Positions 24,674-32,509 of a DNA stretch of 64,000 nt are shown one piece after another. Every line of letters starts with the position of its first letter. Positions within the stretch are counted from its first letter, which is position 1. Source of the DNA: an uncultured Olsenella sp. (GTDB lineage: Bacteria > Actinomycetota > Coriobacteriia > Coriobacteriales > Atopobiaceae); NCBI GenBank assembly GCA_900314495.1, contig OMVJ01000006.1, positions 1 to 64,000 of the forward strand, given 5' to 3'. The notes beneath the pieces were generated by a model. The model ran no database searches. It had not been told where the DNA came from and saw only the letters and a list, made by a program, of their open reading frames with translations. A program made the position numbers and the translations under genes.

Positions 24674-25225
24674 ATGCCGCTACCAAAGCACGAATACACT
24701 GCAGAAGACTACTGGGCGCTGCCGGACGGCACGCGTGCGGAGCTCATTGACGGGGAACTGTGGGACCTCGCCTCGCCGAGCAGGACTCATCAGCGGCTTG
24801 CACTGGAGCTGGCGGCAGATTTGAGGGACTTCATCCGCGAACACGGTGGCTCGTGCGAGGTCAATGCCGCGCCATTTGCCGTCAACCTCTTTGCCGATGA
24901 TGCGACCTTCGTGGAGCCCGACGTAACCGTGGTGTGCGACCGCGACAAGCTGACCGACCGCGGCTGCAACGGCGCGCCGGACTTCGTGGTTGAGGTTGTC
25001 TCGCCCAGCAGCGGTGGCATGGATTACGTGACCAAGCTGTCGCTCTACCGCGACGCGGGCGTCCGCGAGTACTGGATCTGCGACCCCGCCAGGCGTCGTA
25101 CCATGGTGTACCCGTTCGGCATGGACGTTGCCGTGCCCACGATCTACCCCTTCGCAGAACCGGTGCCGTCCAGCGTGCTGACCAGTTTTGCCATGGACTT
25201 CGAGCGCGTGATCAACGGGCTGTAG
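24674..25225 (+). CDS. Uma2-family PD-(D/E)xK nuclease-fold protein
   Basis: A 183-residue protein. ATG 24674 follows GGGAGG. The N-terminal YTAEDYWALPDGTRAELIDG and the central EPDVTVVCD and PDFVVEVVSPSS blocks are the Uma2 hallmarks, with the presumed acidic active site (Asp in EPDVTVV, Glu in VVEVVSPSS and a following Lys region, MDYVTKLSLY). The family has a restriction-endonuclease fold and is often multi-copy; its function is unproven. Here it is bracketed by copies of a 39-bp repeat, and a relic of a second Uma2 C-terminus lies just past the right-hand copy. Confidence 0.88.
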   Translation: MPLPKHEYTAEDYWALPDGTRAELIDGELWDLASPSRTHQRLALELAADLRDFIREHGGSCEVNAAPFAVNLFADDATFVEPDVTVVCDRDKLTDRGCNGAPDFVVEVVSPSSGGMDYVTKLSLYRDAGVREYWICDPARRRTMVYPFGMDVAVPTIYPFAEPVPSSVLTSFAMDFERVINGL

Positions 25226-25282
25226 GCACGGTGCCGTGGTGGGGGCGATAGTCGCCAGTGAGACGCCACCTGCCGCAACGGA

Positions 25283-25912
25283 TCAAATGAGACCGCCCGC
25301 ATGGGCGAAGAGGACCACGACGACGTCCAGGACAACAAAGACCGGCAGCCCCCAAACGAAATACCATTTTCTTGTCTTGTGATGGGCAAGACGCATGGCA
25401 AGCATTCCGCCCACAGCGCCGCCAACAAGGCTGAGCCCAAGCAGTCGCGCTTCCGGCATACGCCTGTCGTGCGCGTTGCCGGTTGCGGCCACGTGCTTGT
25501 CCCAAACGAATGCGGCAAAGGTGACGACGTTGATAACGGCGAGGTAGATGCCCAGGATTTTGAGCCTGCCTAAGTTCCAACCCGCAACTATGCTGCCAAC
25601 GCTCGCAGGCAGGGCCACGAAGCCGTATCTAGCTGCAATGACGAGCGCCCACACAACTAGGCAGACGAAGGCAAGGAACCACCATGCGATGTTGTCCTTG
25701 TTCATGCGGTGGCCGCGCCCTCGTCCTCCGAAGACGAACAGGGCGAGCAGCATTCCGATGGCGCCGCCCGCTATTGGAAACACGTCGAGAACAAGCGCGT
25801 TGGCGGTCTTCTCGTCGAGCTCCGGGATCCTCGCGCAAAGGAACCAATCGATGGCGAACGCCAGGAACGCCACCGCGTTGACCGAAATCAGGTAGAGAAG
25901 AAACGTGTCCAA
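25283..25912 (-). CDS. Membrane protein with two DUF1294-like halves
   Basis: About 209 residues. I prefer TTG 25912, preceded by AAGGAG at 7 bases, over an upstream ATG without a ribosome site. The C-terminal half is a clear DUF1294: AVINVVTFAAFVWDKHVA, then RMPEARLLGLSLVGGAVGGM and MRLAHHKTRKWYF. The N-terminal half follows the same plan (SVNAVAFLAFAIDWFLC, then FPIAGGAIGMLLAL, then KDNIAWWF). It therefore looks like an internal duplication of a normally ~90-residue unit. It should have about eight membrane helices. The function of DUF1294 is unknown. Confidence 0.8.
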   Translation of the reverse strand: MDTFLLYLISVNAVAFLAFAIDWFLCARIPELDEKTANALVLDVFPIAGGAIGMLLALFVFGGRGRGHRMNKDNIAWWFLAFVCLVVWALVIAARYGFVALPASVGSIVAGWNLGRLKILGIYLAVINVVTFAAFVWDKHVAATGNAHDRRMPEARLLGLSLVGGAVGGMLAMRLAHHKTRKWYFVWGLPVFVVLDVVVVLFAHAGGLI

Positions 25913-26062
25913 GAGCGGGCTCCTTGCGCTTGCGAGCTGTTGTTCGCGGCAGTATACCATCCGGTCGCAGTGGCCCCGTGCGCTGGAGGCCTAGCAGTCT
26001 CACTGGCCGTCGTGGTCGGGTTGGATGAGCCCTGCCAAACGGCGGGGCCTTCCTTAAGCAAC

Positions 26063-26125
26063 GCGCATTCTGTGGAATGCGCACTGCCTGGCGCCGATAA
26101 CGCGCACGTGGTGGAATGTACGTGC
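26063..26125. repeat. GCGCATTC...GAATGCGC palindromes, copy 2 and a degenerate copy
   Basis: GCGCATTCTGTGGAATGCGC at 26063-26082 (plus CACTGC... continuing to 26087), then a degenerate relative (GCGCACGTGGTGGAATGTACGTGC in two parts) at 26102-26125. Confidence 0.75.
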
Positions 26126-26185
26126 TACAAAGCCAGTTGATGCGACGGCACGCGAATGGCGTGCGCGCTGTTTCGCTTCGGGAGT

Positions 26186-26224
26186 GCGCATTCTGTGGAA
26201 TGCGCACTGCGGCCGTGCCCGCGG
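26186..26224. repeat. GCGCATTC...GAATGCGC palindrome, copy 3 with the 39-bp flank
   Basis: Matches 24561-24599 at 37 of 39 positions, including the GCCGTGCCCGC extension. It runs directly into the Uma2 relic. Confidence 0.85.
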
Positions 26225-26290
26225 TCTACCCCCTCTCAGAACCGGTGCCTCTTACCGCACCTTCTGGCTTTGCCGTGAAATCTGTCTGCG
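26211..26290 (+). pseudogene. C-terminal relic of a second Uma2 gene
   Basis: One frame reads AVPAVYPLSEPVPLTAPSGFAV, which aligns residue for residue with the C-terminus of the intact Uma2 protein (AVPTIYPFAEPVPSSVLTSFAM). No upstream part is left; the 39-bp repeat takes its place. Confidence 0.6.
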
Positions 26291-26329
26291 ATCGCAGCCC
26301 CAGAGCAGGCACAGCTCCACCTGCCAGCC

Positions 26330-26524
26330 CTAGTCCAGCAAGCCGTACACCTTGTACCGGGCCAAAATGCTCTGCAGCGTCAGCTTGGTGCCCATGAGCT
26401 GCCTGAAGGTGGCGGACTTGACCTTCCCATCGGCCCTCAGCTTCTCCATCTTGGCGGTGGTGTTGTCGTATTCCGCCAGAACGGCCTGCAGCATGGCCTC
26501 GAACTTGGCTTCTCGTTCCGACAT
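26330..26524 (-). CDS. Small helical protein of unknown function
   Basis: A 64-residue protein starting MSEREAKFEAMLQAVLAEYD and ending ILARYKVYGLLD; predicted almost entirely helical and highly charged. The internal ATG at 26524 is chosen because the upstream extension is not protein-like. The composition and regular heptad-like spacing argue for a genuine gene, possibly a coiled-coil oligomer. It sits alone, with the tRNA-Val terminator to its right. Confidence 0.6.
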   Translation of the reverse strand: MSEREAKFEAMLQAVLAEYDNTTAKMEKLRADGKVKSATFRQLMGTKLTLQSILARYKVYGLLD

Positions 26525-26590
26525 CCGGCTCTCCCGCGCTCGTATTCCAACAAAGACGTGCTGGTTCGGTGCTTGGCCACCCTGCACATC

Positions 26591-26628
26591 AGAAAGGCCC
26601 TGTACCGCATCTTCGCAGGTACAGGGCC
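26591..26628 (-). terminator. Terminator of tRNA-Val (minus)
   Basis: On the minus strand GGCCCTGTACC pairs with GGTACAGGGCC (11 bp), then TTTCT, ten bases past the tRNA. Confidence 0.85.
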
Positions 26629-26637
26629 TAGAATTTC

Positions 26638-26712
26638 TGGTGGGCGTTAGAAGATTTGAACTTCTGACCTCTTCCGTGTCAGGGAAGCGCTCTCCCCCTG
26701 AGCTAAACGCCC
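26638..26712 (-). tRNA. tRNA-Val(GAC), copy 1
   Basis: A 75-nt cloverleaf: acceptor GGGCGTT/AACGCCC, anticodon stem CTTCC/GGAAG with loop CTGACAC (anticodon GAC), and encoded CCA. It is identical to the plus-strand copy at 38174. Confidence 0.97.
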
Positions 26713-26752
26713 GAAAGTATGCGCACGCATAGGGGTATGCAGTGCGTTGTTT

Positions 26753-26781
26753 ATATTACGGTGACGGTTCGAGAATTGCAA
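26753..26781 (-). promoter_or_regulatory. Promoter of tRNA-Val copy 1
   Basis: On the minus strand TTGCAA (26781-26776) and TAATAT (26758-26753) are spaced by 17 bases, about 40 bases before the tRNA. Copy 2 has the same -35 hexamer. Confidence 0.65.
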
Positions 26782-26861
26782 GTCTTTTCTCGCCTTGATT
26801 TTAGTCGTCGTACCGCGCTTGGCTTGCACCTGGCTCGGCCCCCTACGGCGCTGATCAACAT

Positions 26862-27218
26862 CTAGAACAGCAGGCTGACCAGGCACAGAATCGCCAGGCC
26901 GCCCTGCTTAAGAATGATGTCCTTGCTCACGGTGGCGCTGCCGTAGGCCGCCACGGCCACAATGTACAGCATGAGTGCGGCGACGGCGCCCGCGTTCTTC
27001 ATGACAAGGGCGGCGAGCAGCACCAGCACGGCGATGCCCAGGTTGTACACGCCCTGGTTCTTCATGGAGGTCGCCATGTGCGGCTCGGCCAGGACGCTGG
27101 GCTCCATGCCAAAGACGCGCGCGGTGTTGCTGGAGCTGGTGGCGATGGTCTCCAGGTAGAAGATGTAGACGAACTCCGCCGCAACGGCGACGGCAAGAAT
27201 GGTGCTGATCAAGCTCAT
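26862..27218 (-). CDS. DUF1304 family membrane protein
   Basis: A 118-residue protein with four predicted membrane helices. The conserved pattern EFVYIFYLETIA near the N-terminus and NQGVYNLGIAV in the middle identify DUF1304. The family is widespread, small and of unknown role. ATG 27218 is chosen because the first helix begins right after it. The gene diverges from the Gfo/Idh/MocA fusion gene. Confidence 0.88.
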   Translation of the reverse strand: MSLISTILAVAVAAEFVYIFYLETIATSSSNTARVFGMEPSVLAEPHMATSMKNQGVYNLGIAVLVLLAALVMKNAGAVAALMLYIVAVAAYGSATVSKDIILKQGGLAILCLVSLLF

Positions 27219-27452
27219 GTGAGGTCCCTTCGAATGGTGGTTGCGGGCGCCAGTTGGTAGAGCCCAAGGCATACTACCACCCTCGTGCCCGAAAGTCTCT
27301 TCCTCCCGGGAGCCAACTTTCTGCTGGAAATTCGAACTTTCATGCCGAACTAATCGCACGTGCCGCTGGCTGTCGCATTGTGACGGTATCTTAAGGTGCT
27401 GAACACTGATTGTCGTGCCGCGAGCCTTGCACAGCGAGTGGGGGAGAAGCTT

Positions 27453-29021
27453 ATGGTCAATTGGGGAATCCTTGGGGCGGGGAACATTGCACATCGGTTT
27501 GCGCGGAGCCTCTCGCGCGTGGAAGGGGCCCAGCTGGTGGCAGTGAGCTGCCGGTCTGCGCAGAAGGCGGCAAGCTTCGCGCAGGAGTTCGGCGTGGATG
27601 TCGCTCGCGCCTATTCCGACGAGGCCCTTGGCGCTCCGAATGCCGCGCACGAGGCCCTGCTTGCAGACTCGCAGGTGGATGCCATCTATTTGGCGCTCCC
27701 GCACGACCTGCACCACGACTGGGCCATCCGCGCCATGCGCGCCGGCAAGGCGGTCCTGTGCGAGAAGCCCGCCTGCCTCAATGCGCAGCAGGTAGAGGAC
27801 GTTGCGCGCGTCGCGCGGGAGACGGGCTGCCTCTTTATGGAGGGCATGAAGTCGCGCTTCACGCCGGCATACCGTGCGGTTCGGGCTGCCGTGGACGCGG
27901 GGGAGATTGGCGCGGTGACCGCCGTTCGCACTTCCTTGTGCAACGACATGCGCGACCTGCTGGCTTCCGGCAAGACCTACCACAGCCAGCCGCAAGTCGG
28001 CGGCGTGCTGCTTGACTGTGGCATCTATTGCGCGGGCGTCATCGACGACTTCCTGCCGGAGGGTGACGCGGAGCTGGCGGGCTTTGCCGGCATCAACGGC
28101 GACCAAGGGGTGGAGACCTACGTGGACGCGAGCCTTCGCATTGCCGGTCGCACCGCCACCCTGGAGTGCGCGTTCGACCGCGCCAAGCCGCGCACGGCGA
28201 CCATCGAAGGCACGAATGGGCGCATCGTGCTGGAGGAGCTGCACCGCCCGCAGCGGGCCACAGTGTACGCGTTCACGCCCAATGGCTTTCCCTACCAGAC
28301 GCGCGTCATTGACCTGCCGTACGAGGTGGACGACTTCTTCGGTGAGGCGGACCACTTCACGCGCCTGGTGGAGGCTGGCACCAAGGAGAGCCCCATCGTG
28401 CCTCTGACCTCTTCCGTCCGCATGGCACGGATCTTGGACGTGGCTCGCACGGGTCTTGCCGTGACGCCGCGGAGCCTGGCCACGCTGGAGGCCCAGGAGA
28501 GTGCCCTCCGCTACCCGGCGTGGGAGCACTTCGACTCCAGCAAGGCCTTTGAGCTGGGCTGCATTGCCATGCGCCTCTCCACTGAGTATGATCGCGGCGT
28601 CAGCATACGCGTCACGCGCGAAAGCGACGGCCTGGTCATGTTCGAGTGGGCGGCGGACGACAAGGCCCCGCGCAACCAGGTCTTCATGGAGGGCAAGCGG
28701 CAGGTCTCGCTGGAGACGGGCCACTCCAGCCTGTGGGCCTGGGTCGCGCACGAGCTGGACGGCCGTTGCCGGGACCTGTTTGACCGCATGACCGCGGGTC
28801 CCGCGGCGGCCACGCCCGAGAAGCCCTTCGCGTGCGTCACGGCCGGCGCCTTCCCCATATGCGCGGCCACGGCAGACGGCCGCGCGGAGCGGGTGGCCAC
28901 GCTGACGGTGAGCGGCCTGCACGAGGGGCGCGACCACGAGGTTGCTGTGCGCGCGCTGACGGAGGCGCTGAACCTGCGCTACGGCACCGACGTGCCGGCC
29001 TACTGCTCGCTTGCCAAGTAG
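27453..29021 (+). CDS. Gfo/Idh/MocA oxidoreductase fused to a UPF0303 (DUF336-like) domain
   Basis: A 522-residue protein. ATG 27453 follows GGGGGAGA. Residues 1-330 are a Gfo/Idh/MocA dehydrogenase: Rossmann GILGAGNIAHRFARSL, the catalytic-site motif CEKPACLN, and the C-terminal sheet domain. From about 350 to 522 there is a second domain with UPF0303/heme-degrading-family features: FDSSKAFELGCIAMRLS, then RNQVFMEGKRQVSLETGHSS, and GAFPIC followed by VATLTVSGLHEGRDHEV. The oxidoreductase probably acts on a sugar or polyol with NAD(P). The fusion suggests the UPF0303 domain acts on, or signals about, the same substrate. The continuous reading frame argues against a sequencing artefact. Confidence 0.82.
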   Translation: MVNWGILGAGNIAHRFARSLSRVEGAQLVAVSCRSAQKAASFAQEFGVDVARAYSDEALGAPNAAHEALLADSQVDAIYLALPHDLHHDWAIRAMRAGKAVLCEKPACLNAQQVEDVARVARETGCLFMEGMKSRFTPAYRAVRAAVDAGEIGAVTAVRTSLCNDMRDLLASGKTYHSQPQVGGVLLDCGIYCAGVIDDFLPEGDAELAGFAGINGDQGVETYVDASLRIAGRTATLECAFDRAKPRTATIEGTNGRIVLEELHRPQRATVYAFTPNGFPYQTRVIDLPYEVDDFFGEADHFTRLVEAGTKESPIVPLTSSVRMARILDVARTGLAVTPRSLATLEAQESALRYPAWEHFDSSKAFELGCIAMRLSTEYDRGVSIRVTRESDGLVMFEWAADDKAPRNQVFMEGKRQVSLETGHSSLWAWVAHELDGRCRDLFDRMTAGPAAATPEKPFACVTAGAFPICAATADGRAERVATLTVSGLHEGRDHEVAVRALTEALNLRYGTDVPAYCSLAK

Positions 29022-29062
29022 CGCGCGGGGGAGCCACGCGCCAAGAATCGCACGCCACAGAT

Positions 29063-29099
29063 CGCGCCCGAGGGCAGTTTGGCCCTCGGGCGCGTTTGT
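29063..29099 (+). terminator. Terminator of the Gfo/Idh/MocA fusion gene
   Basis: CGCGCCCGAGGGC (29063-29075) pairs perfectly with GCCCTCGGGCGCG (29082-29094), followed by TTTGT. Confidence 0.88.
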
Positions 29100-29108
29100 A
29101 GTCTCAGA

Positions 29109-29177
29109 AGTTGTAAAGAGTTGTAAAAGCCACGCAAAGTTGTAAAGAGTTGTAAAAGCATTCTGAGGTTGTAAAAG
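29109..29177. repeat. AGTTGTAAAG direct repeats
   Basis: A 22-base unit, AGTTGTAAAG then AGTTGTAAAAGC, occurs at 29109-29130 and again at 29138-29159. A third half-unit (GGTTGTAAAAG) lies at 29167-29177. Confidence 0.85.
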
Positions 29178-29269
29178 GGGTGGCCGTCTCTTCCGAGTAC
29201 GGCCACCTCGAATTTGCCCTCCCGCGCTTCCGCGAGTTTGTTCTGCGCAGGTACGAGCTCTTCGGCTAA
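29168..29269 (+). pseudogene. Possible C-terminal gene remnant
   Basis: A short frame reading SEYGHLEFALPRFREFVLRR and ending at TAA 29267 has protein-like composition but no start. An in-frame stop lies about 15 bases upstream. It may be the tail of a lost gene; no family is recognised. Confidence 0.25.
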
Positions 29270-29304
29270 GCGTTAGCGCTTGTCGCTAGCCCTAGCAGCC
29301 AGCC

Positions 29305-32300
29305 CTAGTCGGCATCCTGCTTCGCTGCGTGCTTGCCCTTCCTCTGTGCCTTCTTGTCTCGCCTTGCCTGCTTCTTGGCCGCCTTCCTTGCCTTCTTGTC
29401 CTCGAAGGAGGTGTCGGGGTTGTTCCTGCGCTTGCGGGCATAGAAGACCCAGCCAGCTGCCAGCGCACCCACAACGGCCACCGTACCTGCAGTGACACCA
29501 GCCTTCCAACCGGCGGTGCCCTGGCTCACCTTGGCGCCGGGCGCAATCCCGTTCATGGCGTTGGAGTTTGCCACCGCGTAGCAGATGCGGTGCAGGGACT
29601 CGCGCATGACGGTTCGGGCCGTGGCGCTGTCGTAGTCGCTCGCGCTGCCGATGAAGCCGGCCAGCCACATGTCGCAGCCCGCGCGCAGAATGAGGTCGTG
29701 CTCGGTGGAGCCGGCAACGGAAAGGTCACTCACCACGGCACCGTCGAAGCCCCACTCGTCGCGAAGGACGCTAGTCAGCAGGCCGTGGTGCGCACAACCC
29801 GTCACGCAGCCCACGTTGCTTTGGGCCGCCATGACGCCCGTGCCGGTGCAGATGGTCCGCTGCTGAGCGGCGCCAGATTCGTCCAGGTAGCGGACGTCGC
29901 TGCGAGCGTCCTGCAGGGCAATCTGGAAGGGGCGCAGGTAGATCTCTCGCACGGTCTGCTCGGTTGCCCAAGTGGCAAGGTTGCCGGCGCGGTTGGTCTC
30001 CTGCTCGTTCAGGGCGAAGTGCTTGAGGTAGCTGATCACGCCCTTGTCGCCTGCGCCGCCAATCTGCGCCGCAGCCAGCTTGCCCGCAAGCAGGCCGTCC
30101 TCCGAGAAGTACTCGTACACGCGGCCGCCGAAGGCAGACCGGTGGGTGTTGACTGCGGGGGCGTACCAACCGGTAAAGCCAAAGTGCAGTGACTCCTCGC
30201 CAATGGCCCTGCCCATCTGGCGCATGAGGTCGCAGTTCCAGGTGGAGGCCAGCAGGTTGGCGGACGCCCAGCTTGAGGCGCCGGCGGACTGGGTGCCACC
30301 CCAACCCATGGCGCCGTCGCGGTCCTTGGTGGCCGGCTTGCCCACGCTTTTGATCACGCGCGTGTGGTAGTTGGACATGAACAGAAGCTCCTGAACGTCG
30401 GATTTCTCCGCATCCCAGTCCACCTGGTCCAGCAGGGAGTTCCAGCGCTCGTCGTCATAGGGGACGCCGCGCAGGGTCGCCAGGGTGAGGCCGTTGTCGG
30501 CCCCGGAGGCGGGCATGCCGTCCGCGTAGACCTCAGAGCCCTGGACGTTGCCCAGCAGGGAGTCGGTGGTGGGGTCGAAGCTGGTCATCCACTCGCGCTC
30601 GTCCACGGCAACCTGCGGGGCCTCCTTCTGGCGCCCCTCCGGCATGGTGGGCTGGGTGCCCTGCCAGTCGGCGCGGGACAGCTTGGTCACGGAGGGGTCG
30701 TCCATGTAGCTCACGAGCGTGGGGAACTCGTTGTGCGCGGCCACAAAGCCCTCTGCGGACTTGGGCTCGCTGGTGGGGTTGCCGTCCTGGTCAAGCTGGG
30801 CCTGGCCGGCGCGGTCGCGGCTGGTGGGGTTGGTGCCCTCAAACCAGGTGGTGGCGCCAACGGTCACGGGCATGCTGTCCAGCACCGTGTGCGCGTTCGC
30901 GCGCAGGCTGACGGAGTAGTCGCCCTCCTCCAGCATCCAGGCGCCCGTGGTGCCGTCGGCGTTTGCGTGATGGTCGTCGTAGGATGCCATGTCATCCAGC
31001 GGGAAAGTCAGCTCCACCTGCGCGGACTGGCCCGGCTGCAGCAGGTCGGTCTTGGCGAAGGCAACCAGGTTGGCGGCAGGCTTCTCCACACCCTCCTGGC
31101 GGTCGTAGTCCGTGTAGGGGGCGCTGAAGTAGGCCTGCACCACCTCCTTGCCGGCCACGTCGCCCGTGTTGGTGACCTTTACGGTCATGGTCACGCGGTC
31201 GTCGTCGCTAGTGAAGCCGCGCACCTGCTGGTCGAAGGTGGTGTAAGAGAGGCCGTGGCCAAAGGGGTAGGCAACCGTGGCGTCGTAGTCGAAGTTGGGG
31301 TCCTCCGCGGCGGCCGTCTCGTAGTAGCGGTAGCCCAGGTACACGCCTTCCTCGTACTCCACGAAGCCCATGGGGTTGGTGCCGTTGCTGATGTTGGTGT
31401 AGCGATAGTCGCCAAAGTTCTGGTAGGTGGGGTCAGAGAAGAGGTCCAGCGCCCAGGTGTCGGTAAGGCGGCCGGAGGGGTTGACCTGGCCCGCAAGGAT
31501 CTTGCCCAGGGACGCGAAGCCCCTCGTGCCGGCGGTTCCCATCCACAGAATGGCGTCGGCCTCGCACTCGCCCGAGACAAGCTCGCCCACCTCGATGGGG
31601 TTGGCGGTGTTGAGAACCACCACCATGGCGTCGCAGCTGCTCTTGGCCGAGGCGATCATGGCCTTCTCGGCCTCGGTCAGCGCCAGATAGTGGGGCGTGC
31701 CGTCGTCGTAGGCCTCGGTGCGCTTGTCAAGGCCCTCGGATCCGTTGCGGCAAATGAAGACCACAGCCGTGGTACCACTTGCGTCCACGCCTTGGTACAC
31801 GGAGGAGTCGAACTCATAGATCTTGTCGGCCTCCACGGAGTTGGTGGTGCCGCCCATGCCGCTCTGGCCGCTGCCCAGCGCAGGAGTTCCGGCGGCGGCG
31901 TCGGGGGAGGCTGCCTCGGCCTTGCCCATGGCGTCGGTCATTGCGGTGTTGATGCTGAAGAAGGGCGTAAGGCCAGCTTCCGGGGTCACCTGGGTGGAGT
32001 CGTTTGCCGCGGCGGCGCCGGTGCCGGAATAGGCGGGGTTCAGGTAGCCGTAGCCGTAGGGGGTCACCGCGGTTCCCTGTGCCAGGGGGAGCGCGCCGTT
32101 GTTCTTGAGCAGGACAATGCCCTCGTCGCACAGCTGCTCGGAGACGGCGTCGCTGGCCTGCTTGGCCTCCTCCAAAGAGCCGGTTGCGGCGGGAACGTAG
32201 GTGGTGTCCCAGCCCTCGGTCCCGGCGGGGGCGTCCGCCTTGGTGTCGCCCGCACCCAAAATGCCGTCGGCAAGCGGCGAGAGCATGTTGGCTGCCCCCG

Positions 32301-32373
32301 TCGCCACGCCCGCCAGCGCTCCGCCCACGATGCTGCCGCCGATCAAGAATCTCCTGCGCGTGATGTCCTTCAT
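29305..32373 (-). CDS. GH3 beta-glycosidase with permuted domain order, exported and membrane-anchored
   Basis: A 1022-residue protein. A Tat-like signal (TRRRFLIGG then a hydrophobic run) opens the protein. The GH3 C-domain comes first (about 75-400; EGIVLLKNNGALPL), then the fibronectin-III-like domain (about 420-530; VTNTGDVAGKEVVQAYF), and the catalytic (beta/alpha)8 domain last (about 640-950; KHFALNEQETNR and the nucleophile Asp in GAVVSDLS). This inverts the usual GH3 order. A membrane helix near 975-995 (AVVGALAAGWVFYARKRR) and a Lys-rich cytoplasmic tail follow, so the enzyme should face outward. It probably removes terminal beta-linked glucose or related sugars. A sensor/regulator pair lies immediately upstream. 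Confidence 0.9.
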   Translation of the reverse strand: MKDITRRRFLIGGSIVGGALAGVATGAANMLSPLADGILGAGDTKADAPAGTEGWDTTYVPAATGSLEEAKQASDAVSEQLCDEGIVLLKNNGALPLAQGTAVTPYGYGYLNPAYSGTGAAAANDSTQVTPEAGLTPFFSINTAMTDAMGKAEAASPDAAAGTPALGSGQSGMGGTTNSVEADKIYEFDSSVYQGVDASGTTAVVFICRNGSEGLDKRTEAYDDGTPHYLALTEAEKAMIASAKSSCDAMVVVLNTANPIEVGELVSGECEADAILWMGTAGTRGFASLGKILAGQVNPSGRLTDTWALDLFSDPTYQNFGDYRYTNISNGTNPMGFVEYEEGVYLGYRYYETAAAEDPNFDYDATVAYPFGHGLSYTTFDQQVRGFTSDDDRVTMTVKVTNTGDVAGKEVVQAYFSAPYTDYDRQEGVEKPAANLVAFAKTDLLQPGQSAQVELTFPLDDMASYDDHHANADGTTGAWMLEEGDYSVSLRANAHTVLDSMPVTVGATTWFEGTNPTSRDRAGQAQLDQDGNPTSEPKSAEGFVAAHNEFPTLVSYMDDPSVTKLSRADWQGTQPTMPEGRQKEAPQVAVDEREWMTSFDPTTDSLLGNVQGSEVYADGMPASGADNGLTLATLRGVPYDDERWNSLLDQVDWDAEKSDVQELLFMSNYHTRVIKSVGKPATKDRDGAMGWGGTQSAGASSWASANLLASTWNCDLMRQMGRAIGEESLHFGFTGWYAPAVNTHRSAFGGRVYEYFSEDGLLAGKLAAAQIGGAGDKGVISYLKHFALNEQETNRAGNLATWATEQTVREIYLRPFQIALQDARSDVRYLDESGAAQQRTICTGTGVMAAQSNVGCVTGCAHHGLLTSVLRDEWGFDGAVVSDLSVAGSTEHDLILRAGCDMWLAGFIGSASDYDSATARTVMRESLHRICYAVANSNAMNGIAPGAKVSQGTAGWKAGVTAGTVAVVGALAAGWVFYARKRRNNPDTSFEDKKARKAAKKQARRDKKAQRKGKHAAKQDAD

Positions 32374-32509
32374 GGTTGACCTCCCCTTGTGTGTGCCTGT
32401 GTTGGTTGCACCATAGGGGAGGAGCGGGCTTCGTGCCGCCTGCCTGCACGAACTGCTTGTTTGGGTGCACGAACTGCCAGCGTCGGCGCGGCGCCGCAGC
32501 GTCCGGGCG

